DNA of 64,000 nt from Tethya wilhelma (GCA_964030475.1 CAXIPT010000008.1:1744086-1808085), one strand, 5' to 3'. Counted from the first letter of the stretch, positions 46,988 through 59,904 are shown. The notes: generated by a model from the sequence alone, not told the origin. A program made the numbers and translations.

Positions 46988-48389
46988 CTGTGTGTCCCTG
47001 TATGTGTGTGTGTACTTGTGCTGAACTGAAATATTCCCAACCAGACAAAAACATCACAAACAAACACAATGTTGACAACTCCACTGATAGTTTGTACTCA
47101 CAAACGCAAACTTTGACACATGTATAGAAAAACACACATGCACATATTGTAATAATAATTATAACATTGTTGTAATGTAGAAAAATAATGTAGGCAAATA
47201 AACCCTTATCAGCTTGACTCGTAGTTACAGCATTCCAGTAAAACTATAGTATATTTACATTGTAGTAACTTACTGCTAGTCATTTGGTGTATCTGTTGTG
47301 ACAGTTTCCATGTGTATGCTACGCCCTCAGGTTTATTCAATATTACCATGTGTATTTCACATAGAGCCCGAAGTAGATGTTCTAACCAACTTGTATCATG
47401 GCACTTAGAGTTCTTACAACTTATTTTCCATAGAGTTTTGAGTATTCAAGTGCCTGCTGTAGGAGAAGGTCAAGACATAGACAATTATTGTGACAGTTTG
47501 TACGCAAAAATTTGGACTTGAAAAGGGCACCAAAGACTGTCTTTGAACAAAAACATCAATGTCGTGTTCTAGTTTTCTTCTAAAGAATGTCAAGCAATAG
47601 AGTCTCTTTTCACTGAATAGTTCTTGGCTATTTTACACGTGCTGTGTATATTCTATGGGATTTCCTGTGGAATATCAAGATATATTCCTGCAGTTAAATG
47701 CAGTACAGTGGCCAAAATATTGGGGGATTTACTTTGTTACAATCGTTCTAAATGCCTTAGACTTAATTCTCAACTGTATTTATAAGGGAATGGTATGTAT
47801 AAGGAGCACATAGAGAAGAAATACACACACACACAGAGAGAGAGAACACTTTTAGTAGCTATAGAGAGGATGTCCAGGCTAGACTAAGTGAGCAAGTTAT
47901 CAGCACTGCTTAGAAGTATAGACGTTTCTAAACTCAGCTTCTGACAAGCAATAATTAAAACACTGTGTGTTTATGCACCATGTGCCTGCTAGGTATGCCA
48001 ACTTGCTCCCCTTGTGATAGGTGTGCTCCCGGCTGGGGTAGATACACGATGTGTCATGTGTGGGATATCATAGTGTTCCCAATGTGTGCCAGTTGAGTAG
48101 TTGTGTGGCAGCCTAATAATTATAATCCCAAATATGGATACTTTGTGTGTGCATGGGAAGCCCACAATAGTGCTGTAACAATAGAGTAATGCATTCTAGG
48201 ATATCTTGATAAAGTAGGACTTCATTTTGCTACATGTACTACTTTTCATGTTGTGACCACTTGTGGTTCTAAGTACTGCACAATGTGTCAAACATCCACG
48301 ACATCGTTCATTTGAAAATGAACTGTCACAGAAAATTGTCATCTGTAAACCAGCTCTACTGACTAGCTATACACCACAAAATCAGTTTT

Positions 48390-48452
<63 letters not shown>

Positions 48453-51400
48453 GAGTGTATTCAAGTTCATTTTCACACACCCACTACATGCAGGTGGATA
48501 GATGCACACATACGTAAGATTGCTGCTGACGATGAACCAGACACTGATACACAGGCAACAGTAGTAGCTGACCATCCAGCACCAGAGCCTGAACCATACC
48601 ACTTTTTCCACCCAAATCCTGATTCAGTTAAGCTATCACCAGCTTTGCCCAGAGCCTCATATGAAGTGATTCATGGTGAAAGTATGCAGAAAGAACACAA
48701 TGAATCTTACAACTCAGATGGGTAAGACTTTCACTACACACCATTGTTTGCTCTAATTATCTGAGAATTGTTGTATCTCTCTTCAGTGACCTTAGCGATC
48801 GTGAATATGAGAATTATGACCCTAAAAATCCAACACTGAAACCAAACGACATCAGTGATCAGCCCCTTGTTGAGGGAAGCAAAGCTCCTGAAGAATTACA
48901 TGATGCTGTTTCTGAGCTACCAGAACATGATTATGACAACGTTGACCCTTCACTAATGAAACAAGGTGACCATCGGAGCAATCACCTTGAATTGAGTAGC
49001 AATGATTACGTCAACTCAGCTACTCAGGAGTATACTAACACTAGCCATGAACAACAACTGCCTAGTAACAAAGATGAGAATGTTTACCAAAACCAGGATC
49101 CAGTACTGCTTGATGGAGAGCACCCTCCAATTGGTAACAATCTCCCAGGTAAAGAACCTTCTCCCGTTGACCTCCCAACCTTCCCCAAGGAGTCTGAGAC
49201 TCCATCTACCGAGGATAGCAGGCCTGAAGCAGACCAGGGCGCTCAAGACCCTCCAAATCAAAGCATCAAACAAAAGGCTGTATTGTTAGAGGCAATGTTC
49301 AAAGGTAGTGAAGTTGAGTCAGATTCCCCTCAGCCTCTGACTGACAGTCACACAGCAAGTGCTAAACCAGAGGCTCCCTCTTTACCTGCACAGCAAACCA
49401 CCTCACAACAGTTACTCAAAGATGACTCTCCAGAGTCTGAGGAGCAGTTCCAGTCAAAGCTACACACACATTCAGATGATATATATGTTAATCAAAGTGT
49501 AGAAGCAATGCATGAGGAAAGTGAAATACTGCCCACTTCTGTCGTACAGAACCAACTTGTGCCAGATATACCAAACACTCCTGATAGATCAATTTTGTCA
49601 AGCACTACAATCGAAACTAAACGACCATTACCACCACCACCACCTCCGAAGGTAAACTCACCAAAGCTCCGAAAGCCTTCTGATACAGAAAAGATCGATG
49701 ATCCAACCTCAACATCCAATTCTGTACCTTTACCTTCCCAGAAACCTTCGATTGCTAGTGGTAACAACGAGAGGAGGAGGCTAACAGAAATAAAAAAGAG
49801 AGTGGAAGAAAAGAGAAGACAAAAAGTGAAAAATTCCTCATCACAGATTCCTCCTGACACTAAACCATCACCTACAGCCTCTTCTGCATCTGCTCAAGGT
49901 AGTAGTCCGTCCACTGGTAGCAAAAAACCACCTCCTCCGGTACTACCCAAACCAGCTACTCACAAACATTCAGACACCAATACTGACACATCTCCTCACA
50001 GAGTACTCATGAATATTCTGGATGACCCCCCTCCAATACCTCCTCCTCCCAAACCTGAAGATCTGGTGGACTCTGCTCTAACTGAAGTGTTGCCTCCCCC
50101 TCTACCAAATCGAACTCAAGAAATGTTTGAACTTTTGACTCCAACTGACAACACACTGGCAGAAAATGATACGCCACCTTCACCAGTACAAAATTCAAAG
50201 AAACCTGTACTTTTACCTCAGGAGAAATCTCAGGTTCCCCCCAGTTCGCCACTACAAAGCAGTATAAGGAAGGTAGTGCCTTTATTACCACAAGGTATAA
50301 CGCCATCTTCTCCACTACAGAACAGTCCACAAAGATTGAAGAAATCAACCTCACCTGATAAACTTTTGCCTTCCAAAAGCATTCCAGAGAATTCTAAATC
50401 CCCAAGTATGTCACACCGAGAATTGGTTACACTCAAGTCATCTCCAGCACCAGAGAAAAAACTTAGAACAGCAGAGAAAAAGGCAGAAAATGGCAAACCA
50501 GACAGCAGGACGAAACGAAAGAAGTATCCAATTGTACGGCTGTTTGAAAGGAGAAATGAGGATAATACAAAAGAAACAAAGCCAAATCTATCTCCTGAAA
50601 CTCACTCTGGTACTGTTCCTGCTACAACCTTTATCCGCATGGATCGTAGGCCTCTACCTCCTGAGCCATTTGTCTGTGCTGACAGTGATGAGGGTGAAGA
50701 AGAAGATGCACATGATTATGTATTATTTGGACCAGATTACGACCAGCGTGACTATGTGAACATTAAAGACGAAATGCCACAAATACCACTGATGACTCGG
50801 GACGATTTGGCTCTTCAAAAACGAGCTGGTATTTCCAAATCATATTCGTTTGGTGCTGCTGACCGTCGTATGCATAGCCCTGATGATTATCACTTTCGTG
50901 ACTACAAAATTCCTATTCCATTTCAGCAAAGTCCTAAACATGTACAAGAAAGACGTGCACCTGTGCCACAAGGGGTGTGGCCAGATTATGTCGATGGCTA
51001 TGTCAACACAGAGATCAACCCATCTTCCAGCCTGCCTATATTCAGACAACCTCTTCCAATGGTCCCACCAGAACGTTCAGGTTATCCAGACTATGACTAT
51101 CCTGACATGCGTAAGATTATGTTTCGTACTCTACCTACTAGAAGCAAACCATCATCTGACGGTGTTAAGAGAGAGAATAAAAAACGAGCTGCATTGGAGA
51201 ACGTCAACTGGGAAGAACCACGTGCAAGACCCAAGAGCACAGCATCAGAGTATATCCCTATGGCTTCAATCTCCATGGATGACAGCTATGTCAACAGTGG
51301 ATTCCCCTCCTCCCAAGACACCAGCTGTCACAACTCCCCAGCACAACTACCACAAAGAGTGACAACAGGAAGCGCCCCACCACAAAGACGATATTCCAAC

Positions 51401-51631
51401 GATGATATGACGATTTACATGAACCTTCCAGCTCCTCCAAGTAGGGTTCCAGTGCCACCAAGAAACCAACGAAGAGAGCCAATTGAAAAGCCCAAGCCTC
51501 GACCCAGAACACGTGGCAGGTCATCTACTGATGTCAGATTACATGACCCAAGTGTTCTCATCAGTGAGAGGGTGACAGTCGTCCCGACTAATGAACTTCT
51601 ACCACCAAGAAATATCCGAAGAGAGACATGA
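44438..51631 (+). CDS. p190RhoGAP-type GTPase + FF-domain scaffold with multi-phosphotyrosine tail, no RhoGAP domain
   Basis: Three exons (44438-45552, 48494-48721, 48787-51631) join in phase to 1395 residues. Residues 1-270 match the N-terminal GTPase of p190RhoGAP: EEGIGKSCLCHKFMYPGVD (P-loop), LNNTHFLYWG, FHVVEQT, RGFLLVMDVSQS, VATKRDN, VVETSALD. Then comes an FF-like helical domain (TYEEAVHD to about RWIDAHIRKIAADD). The rest is predicted disordered with eleven Y-x-N motifs (for example DYVN, EYTN, VYQN, IYVN, IYMN), two YxxM (YIPM, YPDM), and SH3 ligands RPLPPPPPP and RPLPPEP (RxLPPxP) plus PPPLPNR. Y-x-N binds Grb2-type SH2 domains and YxxM binds PI3K p85, so a tyrosine-kinase docking role is inferred. 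The pseudoGTPase and RhoGAP domains of p190 are absent. The 45553 donor sits at a (GT)n tract. Confidence 0.8.
45553..48493. other. Long intron of the GTPase-scaffold gene, microsatellite-rich
   Basis: 2.9 kb with GT tracts at 45555-45604, 46640-46696, 46822-46882 (N at 46883), 46910-46980 and 48393-48450. No exon supported. A weak inverted-repeat element may span about 46361-46500 (ACCGTAGCGTGAAGTTTCG and TAGCGAAACATTTCCGT). Confidence 0.6.
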
Positions 51632-51843
51632 CAAACTGAGTGAATGAGTGTATATATTTCCTGAATGGCTATTGTAATAAATGTTTATAATTTTTTTTAT
51701 ACGTGTACGTACTGTTTTTGTGAAGTAGTAGTATTATTATTATGTAATCAAGAATGATAATGTTATAATGGTTAACGATTTTTAATTTGTGTGAATGAAC
51801 AATTATTATTAATGGTATAATTATTATTGTGTATTATTAAAAT

Positions 51844-53638
51844 TTAATAGTGTTCTTTCTTTTTGTTGAATTCATTTCTGATGTATGTGAGAGTTTGAAT
51901 CAGAGTTTTCTCTCTGTCCATTCCTCCATGGAGACTCCAACATACATCTACTGGCAGGCTTTGTCTCAACATAGCAACAAACACAGCGAGCTGAGAGGAA
52001 GAGCTGTACAAACATTTCACAGAAGAGTAAACAGCTAAAGTAATAATTATAATAATCATAACTTACTTGTACATGATCAGTACGTTGGCTGATGTGGAGG
52101 AAGAACCAACTACGAGTGTCATCCCACCACCCACTGCTCCACAGCTAACAAACAAATCTTGCTGGGATGAGCTGTTGGTGTCTGTTGTAGGAATGTGAGA
52201 TAGAGATGGCATCTTTGCAATCAGAATGGCTGGTAGGCGAAGCAAATTGGTATGTGTTGAATGCACTGACATCTGAAACAGTTAAGAAAGCATCAAATTG
52301 TTAAATCAATTCAAATAGCTGACCATCTTTAAATGCTGTTTTAACTCGGGTGTGAAAACTTAGCACCACCAACCCACTACCACACTAGATACACCACTGC
52401 TCTGGACACAATACAAGCCCAATGAACCTTAATGCTAGTTCTACTATGGCTACTGAACACAACAACTTGGAAAATTTTTGCTGTCAATTTAGATTTGAAA
52501 TCCCACTACAAGTGTTTACCAAAAGATACAGTCACATATTGATGTTGACAACCCTAGAAGTTTTAGATATTCTACTGTGATAAAATTAATACAGACAGAT
52601 AACATCTGCAACCCTTTGTGCACATGCACCCCAACATGTACCTGTACAACAGTCCTTGATCCAAGAACACATGCAATATCCTGGAATGCTTTAGTGTCAT
52701 TAGTCAATACCAATTCCAGTTTTCCTGCAACATAAGAAGAGTACACATATACTATAATTAGTCTGGCGTAGAAGGGGCTGGCTACGCCAGACTACACTAT
52801 AATTGCAAAGAGAAGCACCTTGTGTCAATACAATGGCACGGAGTGCTTAGTACAATATGTCCCATTAGTTAATTGGTACGATCGTATCGTATAGCTGGAA
52901 ATTTTCAAGGAGTAAATATTTTCACGGAAAGCCGATTGCAAAATTTTTTACAATTTTAATTTTCAAGGATCAACCAGCCTCACCCACATACATTTCAATA
53001 TAATGCTGAATTTCTCACTAGTAAAATTTTTGTGGATCACTGGTGATCCACAAAAACAAGGAAATTTATACTCCTCAAGAATGTCTAGCTATACAGTACA
53101 TAAAAAACTTAATACCAATGGAGGTGAAACAAACTCACCATTGCAATAATGTATGCACTTGTCACTACAGACCAATTCATCCTGCCCAATTTGTAGTAGT
53201 GACATCCTCACTGGTGCCAGCTCCCTTATTTGTGTAGAAGAACGATCATTTTGAGACGATGTCCAATTAATAGATATCATTGCTTCTCTTTCATGAACAA
53301 ACCAAGCTGACATCGGAGTGGCAACTACTATGCATATTTCTTTATCTGGCAGTAAAGTATGCTGACAATGATCATTGAACTGATCTTCGTTAGAGCACAA
53401 GATGTCAAGCAAATGTTTTTCAGTTAGAACTTCTTCATCTAGCCTAGGCTTCTTGCTTTGGGGAACTGACTGGATGGGATCTGACAATCGATGAGAGGAC
53501 TTCATAGGAATCACTCTACAGGTACTCCTGATCTGCTCTACACCAGAAGTCACAATAGAACATGACAAACTGTGCAGTGCCCTATGCAGAAATAGCAAAC
53601 ATGAAAATTTGTACCACCTCTTCTTCACCTAACATACC

Positions 53639-53678
<40 letters not shown>

Positions 53679-55687
53679 CAGAAATTCAGCAAGTTGTCAC
53701 ACTTACTCAGATGAACTGTTCTTTACAACCATCCCTACAGTCCAGTGCTCATCGACGAGTCTTTGCCACAAACTGATGATCGAAACAGGACTTTGAACAG
53801 GTTCAGGAACTGATCCACTTGCTTCTCCAGCCACAGTACTCCCAGGAAATATACAGACAAGGCTCTATTTTCAAAGTAAACAGTGTATGCATGTTGAATA
53901 GCCTACAATAGTAATCATACACTCAACACACTGGGTCAGATGTGGTTGGTTTAGTTGGCTCAGGTTTTCCACATCCTAGCGAAGTCAATAGATGTATGCT
54001 AGCCACAAAAAGCTGTGACTTTCTTTCTGCTTCCCTTTCTTTGTCAGTCAGATAAGCCTCACCACTCTAAACGACATCATCAATAATCAAAATGAGGACA
54101 GAAATTCATCTCTAATAACCAGTGAATATTACTCACATATTTTCGAAGCTCCAAAGCCTTGACAGAACTCAACAGAGACTCTGGACAAGGACCACAGGAA
54201 CCATTAGCTTCTTTCTGAATATCACATCACATTATATTATCGGCTTATAATGAACATTAGTGGCTATTCCTTACACCAAGTTCAGTAGAGAAGTGTTCAA
54301 AGTCTGTTACAATGAACTTACTGTCATCCATATCTGAAAACAAATAACTAGTAATTGATTTCAAACCCTACACATCAATAAATAGGAAATACCATCTGAA
54401 CATAACAGAAGCTGATCGTGGCCCAAATCTGCAAAATCTCCAGTGATCAGACTATTGTATACACTATCATAATGCACTTCAGTGACTGATTTGTTCATTT
54501 CATACGAACAAATTTCTCCAGTCTGCAGTTGGACTACAGTCACTGTGCTCCCAAGGACAGTCTGCAGTACCAGAAACATCAATATCACCCTACAAGCATA
54601 ATAGTATCTACTCTAAGCTCAAGCTCACCTCAAATGTTACAATAGAGCGAGGAATGCCAGCAGTAGCAATACAATACGTCAAGACACCTTCTTCAAATAT
54701 AACCACTTGGTTAAAACTAGTTCCTACAATGAACTTGTTCTTTGCAACAATATCACCATTACTTCCAGCAGAGAAACTTTGATTCACAGTCATGCAGCTT
54801 GCAATACATCCATAATCAGTGGGAACAAACGATGAAGCTGGTATGGATTGCACCGTAAATCCACAAAAGTACTTTGCTTCAATTAATAGACAAGACCACT
54901 TGAACACACTGTGATGACTTTCAGTTCCATCTCTAGGACTCTCTACTATTAGTCGTACGAAAACTACAAACACATCATGATCACTCTTGCAAGCAATATC
55001 ATTCCAGTCAAATATCCACAGTTTGTCAATTGAACTCAACATAGCATTATGATAGTTTCGTACATCAATAATATCATGACTCATTTTCCCAAGATTGTTT
55101 ACGCTGTGTACTACATGAAGCACAGGGCAATCATCTTCATTCCAGAGGATCGTTGGGCCAGTAAGAAGGGAAAAATCTTTGGTGAAAGCAGGTGTTTGCG
55201 ACTTTGGAACATCAAAACACCCATAGGGTTGTAGCCGATAGCCATCATCAGCAACAGAGTCATAAGTTAGAAGACAATAAGACTTGGTTCTTAGTTGAGA
55301 GGCACTGGCAGATGTAGCAGAGCAAGCAACCAACATAAATGGAGCATGATATCCTAATCTTGAATTTTGAACGATTTTTACAGTAAGGAAACCCTCAAAC
55401 TTGGAATCCAACTGACATTTGTTTAGCAACGCCCATTTTCGTTGTCCCTCAAGCTTTAACTCACATAGAGAACTCTCTCCCTTTACTGCAAGTAAGCTCC
55501 CTTTCCAGCAGCAAAACATTCTCGCGCCACGTGGCCTTACGCGCGCACGTGGGTCTGGGCAAATAAATACAATGACGTCATGAAGGGCTTGTGATCGTTC
55601 TGTGGCCTTGGTAATATTTATGGCTGGATTGAACTTCTGAGAAGTGACTCTACCCGTTTGAAGTAACATTTCAGCCAGAGTGTCCAT
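51844..55687 (-). CDS. FANCB: FANCB-like, Fanconi anaemia core complex subunit
   Basis: Start ATG at 55687 (MDTLAEMLLQTGR); exon 1 runs to 54629. FANCB is the scaffold of the FANCB-FANCL-FAAP100 module that monoubiquitinates FANCD2/FANCI. The call rests on collinear blocks: LLTGPTILWNEDDCPVLHV (human LNGPLILW-type), the next-exon GDFADLGHDQLLLCSDG (IGSGTEQVLLLFKDS-type), a Lys/Glu helix with SQLFVASIHLLTSLG, then LVLTNDTKAFQDIACVLGS and the last exon with SLHGGMDREKTLIQTLTYIR and EFNKKKEHY. The N-terminal half looks like a beta-propeller, the C-terminal half mixed. Similarity is low, as expected for this fast-evolving protein, and some internal exon borders are unresolved. Introns hold foldback elements at 52760-52795 and 52887-53097 and a GA tract at 53642-53675. 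Confidence 0.65.
52760..52795. mobile_element. 36-bp foldback element with 9-bp target duplication
   Basis: AGTCTGGCGTAG and its complement CTACGCCAGACT are separated by ten bases. The block is flanked by perfect direct repeats ACTATAATT (52751-52759 and 52796-52804). It lies in a FANCB-like intron. Confidence 0.75.
52887..53097. mobile_element. MITE-like element with a palindromic centre
   Basis: Left end CGTATAGCTGGAAATTTTCA with AGGAGTAAAT; right end the complement (ATACTCCTC...TAGCTATACAG). The centre at 53027-53056 is a 14-bp-arm palindrome, TTTTTGTGGATCAC-TG-GTGATCCACAAAAA. Confidence 0.65.
53642..53675. repeat. (GA)n microsatellite
   Basis: Pure AG dinucleotide run in a FANCB-like intron. 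Confidence 0.97.
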
Positions 55688-55704
55688 AAGAGAGAGAGGA
55701 GAAC
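55688..55704. promoter_or_regulatory. 17-bp gap between divergent FANCB-like and MOSPD2 start codons
   Basis: AAGAGAGAGAGGAGAAC is all that separates the two ATGs, so transcription start sites and 5' UTRs must overlap the opposite gene's coding or first-intron region. A bidirectional promoter is inferred. A GC patch lies inside FANCB exon 1 (CGCGCCACGTGGCCTTACGC, 55522-55541, containing CCACGTGG). Confidence 0.6.
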
Positions 55705-58532
55705 ATGGCTACGGCTGCACAGCCATCTGATGAAGTAGGTTGACTTTAGCTAATTTGTGTTGTTACAAAGTTCACTATAATGGTTATATACCACGTACAA
55801 CTAGCAGTTCTCTTTGTATTGCATTACAGGCAGTCCTTCAGCTTGCTGAACGGCTTCAAGATAAATTTTTACAAGAGTTTAGTGGAGGTTGGTTTCTAAT
55901 TAACGCCCACCACCAGTGTTTCATTGTTTCTGTGTGTCCAGATACAGACCGAGTGGATGAACGCGACATAAGCAGGATAAGATCTGACTTGCATTATGTG
56001 TCCAAGTTTGTAAAACACAACAGGGGAAATTTTGATAACGCTTATAACCACATGGTAAGACGTGTGCAATGGGTCACATGACAGTAAATTACTAGGGTTA
56101 ACATGTTCAGTATCTATTGTTTTGTGCTATTATAATTCATGTGGGATGATTTGCTATCGTGTTACAGACTGTATCATTAGCTCAACTCTACATCTTATAA
56201 ACATGGAAATATTGGCATTAAATTCGGTGATTAGTTGATTAACACAGAAATTTACAAGTTAAATGACAAAATGATTTCCATGCTGTTCCAATACATTGCA
56301 TAATTATAGGACACAATCACCAAATTTGGAACTGCCAAAATGTTGTTTTTTTTATGGGTGGTGTAATGACTAATTGCTCTCAGTGCCCATATTTCTGCTT
56401 TTACTCTAGCTCCAAATATGTTTTTGATACTTGTGTTTGGGCATAAGTACACACTAGAGTTACTATCCTTTGCTGTGGTGGTTTGTTTTAATCCTTTACA
56501 AGTTCTTGTGATTTGGCCAACCCTACAGTATGTTGTCACTACTTGTAGCATATGTCATGTTACAGTTGCTATGCTGTAATGCTAATTGCTTTATTTTTTG
56601 GATCTTTTGCTAAAATATCTTAATTGGTTGTAGATTGAGTGTCACAAATGGAGGAAGTCTTTTGGAATCAATGGTAAGCACACGCTAATAATATTATCTT
56701 ATCATAATTCGTGTAATATTCTTGTTTAAAAATTTCATGAAAGCAAATTTTCACATTAGAATTTTTGTAGTTTCGTCACCATCACAATATATTTGTAGCA
56801 TTTTGCAAAATCTTTCATAGTCACTTCAGACTATGTTTCCTAAGTTACTGTGTCCCTATTCTCTTGTAGTCATGTTGATTGAATAAACCATTGTAGTGAT
56901 ATCTTCATTAGTCCTGACTAAGAGTCCATGTTTGATACTAGATATCAAGTATGAAGATATCGATGAAAATTTGTGGAAGTCAGGCATGGCTTGGAATCAT
57001 GGCTTTGACGTTGATGGCAACAATGTTGGTAAGAATTTGTTTACTGCTAATGTACATTAATTTTAAGCAAGTGATTTTATCCCTTCTACTGTCTAGTCAT
57101 ACTGAACCTTGCAATGCACAAGAAAGATGCTAAGAAGGCTCTAATGTTACAGAAGTGGATTTCCTTTTGCTTTGAGATGCATGTAAGCCATACTTCTCAC
57201 TGTCGTGTATATGTGTGAGGGAATTATTCTGTTTTTATAGACACGGGTGTTTCCTCGCAACAAAATGTGCATGGTTTTTGATGCTACTGGTGCTGGCCTG
57301 TCTAATATGGATATGGAACTGGTTCGTTTCATCGTCAACAGCTTCAAAATCTATTTTCCCAATATCTTGTCGTGGTTGCTGGTCTACAACATGCCCTGGG
57401 TTCTCCAAGGTACACTTGTACTGTATATGGTTATAATTATTGTTGATCCAATTTATCAGTAGTGATGATGAGGTATTGTCATCAATCAATAGTCTAGTAA
57501 GTTGTTGGCTAAATGCTGTCTGTTCTTATATTGCGTAGTGTGATCAATGGGCTATAGATGTGTGTTTATATAGTGTAAGCATTTGTTTGTTGCTTGGTTT
57601 CTTTTATAGCTGCTTGGAAGATAGTCCAGGGATGGCTGAGTGAAGGTGCTATCAACAAAGTCAAGTGAGTGATGTAAATCCTAGACTGTCGGTATCATAA
57701 ACAAGCCAGGAATGGGACTCATGGCTAGCTGTTCAAATGACTTGGCCACTTGCCCAAGATCTCCATAGGACTGCCTGTTGTAGTCACTGGGAAGTTAAAG
57801 AGAGACTTTTTTTTAAGGCTTTGGGATATTGTGCTTCTCCAAAGTGTACGAAAATATTGTTCAATATAACAGTCAATAAGTCTTCAACTCAATGCTGTTG
57901 CCTCATGTTTATGTTGAAATGTGAGAGCTAGAGCTAACCAATCTATGTCAATTACCACCATCCATTGGCAAACAAAAGTTAATTTCTAAAAGAATTTATG
58001 AAATCCACTTTGACCGCAGATACATATTACATTCCCTTCATTTCTCTTCAGATTTGTTACACGTGAAACCTTCCAGAACTACATCCCAGCAGATCAGCTC
58101 CTGGTAAAATTTGGTGGCAATAACACTTGGCAGTTTGACTACGAAGCAGAGAGAGACTTGATGCTAAGCTATGTGAAGAAGATCCTTGATGGAAATGACA
58201 GTGAGTGTGACGACAGTAGTGCTGTAGCAGGAGGTGGAAAGCAGGTCAGGTTCTCTTCAGGGCTCCCTCCTACCAGGCAAAGCCGGTTTGGAACTGATGA
58301 TGAAGGTGGTGATTTGCAAACTGCGAGTCTTGATCGTAGAATATTGCAAAAAGGTTCTGCAGCCGGAAATGGATTTCGAAGACGTCAAGTATCTCGTCTA
58401 ATGAGTCTTCAGAGTCATCCCAAGGGCTCTCCTGAAAATGAAGGAGTTGGGAATGGCAGCTTACCTGCACCAAGGCGCCAATCAGAACCAACTGGCAGTT
58501 CTACCGTTACCACAATTGGTGATGTTATGTTG

Positions 58533-58598
<66 letters not shown>

Positions 58599-59904
58599 CT
58601 TGCCTACTAGTAAGAAAAGTATTTCCAGTTTTGTGTGTATCAATACCTATAATGACCATCAATTACCTTAGCCCTTCAACTGAACTGCTATTCTCTGGAA
58701 AAGATGAAGATGATGTCTTGTGCACTCTTACTCTAACCAACATAACAGATAATACAGTGGCTTATAAGGTATCCATATTCTTGTGTCTGTGCCTATTAGC
58801 ATTATTTGTGAATTTATTCTTCTCTTAGATAAAAACGACTGCTCCGCTGCGCTATAAAGTAAGGCCAAATTTAGCAATTATTGATGGGAAGTCTGTGGCC
58901 AAAGTCCATGTGATGTTAACAGGTTAATTACATGCATACAACAAACTGAATACTGTTATATTGTGGTAAATTTAGTATTGTCCATTTAGCAAATTTTCAC
59001 GGAACATTAATTATTGCATGGAGGGGTGCATTTAAAAACAGGGAAATAAGTTTAGACCTTGCATGTTTTGCCACCATTGAGTATTGGTGTTGTTGGCTGT
59101 GTTTATTACCAAGTTCTCTTCACAGGCTCTTCAGATGCTGATGTTGCTCAAGACAAGTTTTTGGTACAAACTTACACCTTTTCATCTCAAGAGTCAGTGC
59201 CCAGCTTTTCCGAACTTGGTTCTTATTGGAAATCTCTGCCTACCAATTCTATAAAAGAGCACAGGTTGTAATGTTTTTACATGCATCTTTAGATCTGATT
59301 TTAATATTCCACCGTATTGCTTTGTTAGAATGCGTTGCAGATGGGTTAGTCACAGTGTACCTACTCGGGCCAGTCTCAGTGAGACCACTGACAAAACTGA
59401 ACAAATCAACAACGTTCCATCTGCTTTGAAAAAAGCAAAGGTTAGATCTGAAGACTTTGCCAATCAAAGCAGTTTGGATAGAAAGGTAAAGTTCCCAGAG
59501 AGCCTGGAGACACATGTACAGCTAAAAAGTTAATATGAAAGTTTCCCATAAGAGGGAAAGTCATCAAGTTAGTAATTTTCCTGGTCTTGAAAACCCGATT
59601 GCATATGCATTCATTCTGGCCTCTGAGCAATGAAACAGCATGAGATAAATGAAAATAGGCTTTATTTGTACTGTACAAGACAAGGAAATGGATTCATCTT
59701 TGATTTGGATAGATGTCAGACCTCTGGTTGTCTGCTGTATGTAAATTGCATAACTAACTATGTTCAATCTTTCCAACAAATGTACAGATTGAGAAATTGA
59801 TCAACTCGAATGTTGAACTGTCCGATAGACTGAACAGAGTTCAGCGAATGAACTACATTTCAGTTGTATTGTTACTATTGTTAGTATTAGCATACTTTTT
59901 CTAA
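55705..59904 (+). CDS. MOSPD2: MOSPD2, CRAL-TRIO + MSP-domain ER membrane tether
   Basis: Exon 1 (55705-55734) gives MATAAQPSDE and joins in phase to AVLQLAERLQDKFLQEF. The CRAL-TRIO lipid-binding domain spans roughly 56640-58140: WNHGFDVDGNNV, FPRNKMCMVFDATGAGLSN, DMELVRFIVNSFKIYFP, MPWVLQAAWKIVQGWL. A Ser/Arg-rich linker follows, then an MSP domain (LSPSTELLFSGKDEDDVL, LTNITDNTVAYKIKTTAP, RYKVRPN), which binds FFAT motifs of partner proteins at contact sites. A coiled coil (IEKLINSNVELSDRLNRVQR) leads to a C-terminal membrane anchor of leucines and valines ending YFF (exon from 59788). This is the complete vertebrate MOSPD2 order. The donor after VMLS is the start of a (GT)n tract (58535-58597). 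Confidence 0.92.
58535..58597. repeat. (GT)n microsatellite forming a splice donor
   Basis: The tract starts exactly at the MOSPD2 exon end (TTGAG|GTGTGTGT). Confidence 0.95.

Noticed and set aside
46800..47030. Open frames of Cys-Val or Thr-His repeats on both strands
   Set aside because: They are translations of GT/CA microsatellites, not proteins. The same applies at 18690-19200, 19190-19460, 40030 and 48390.
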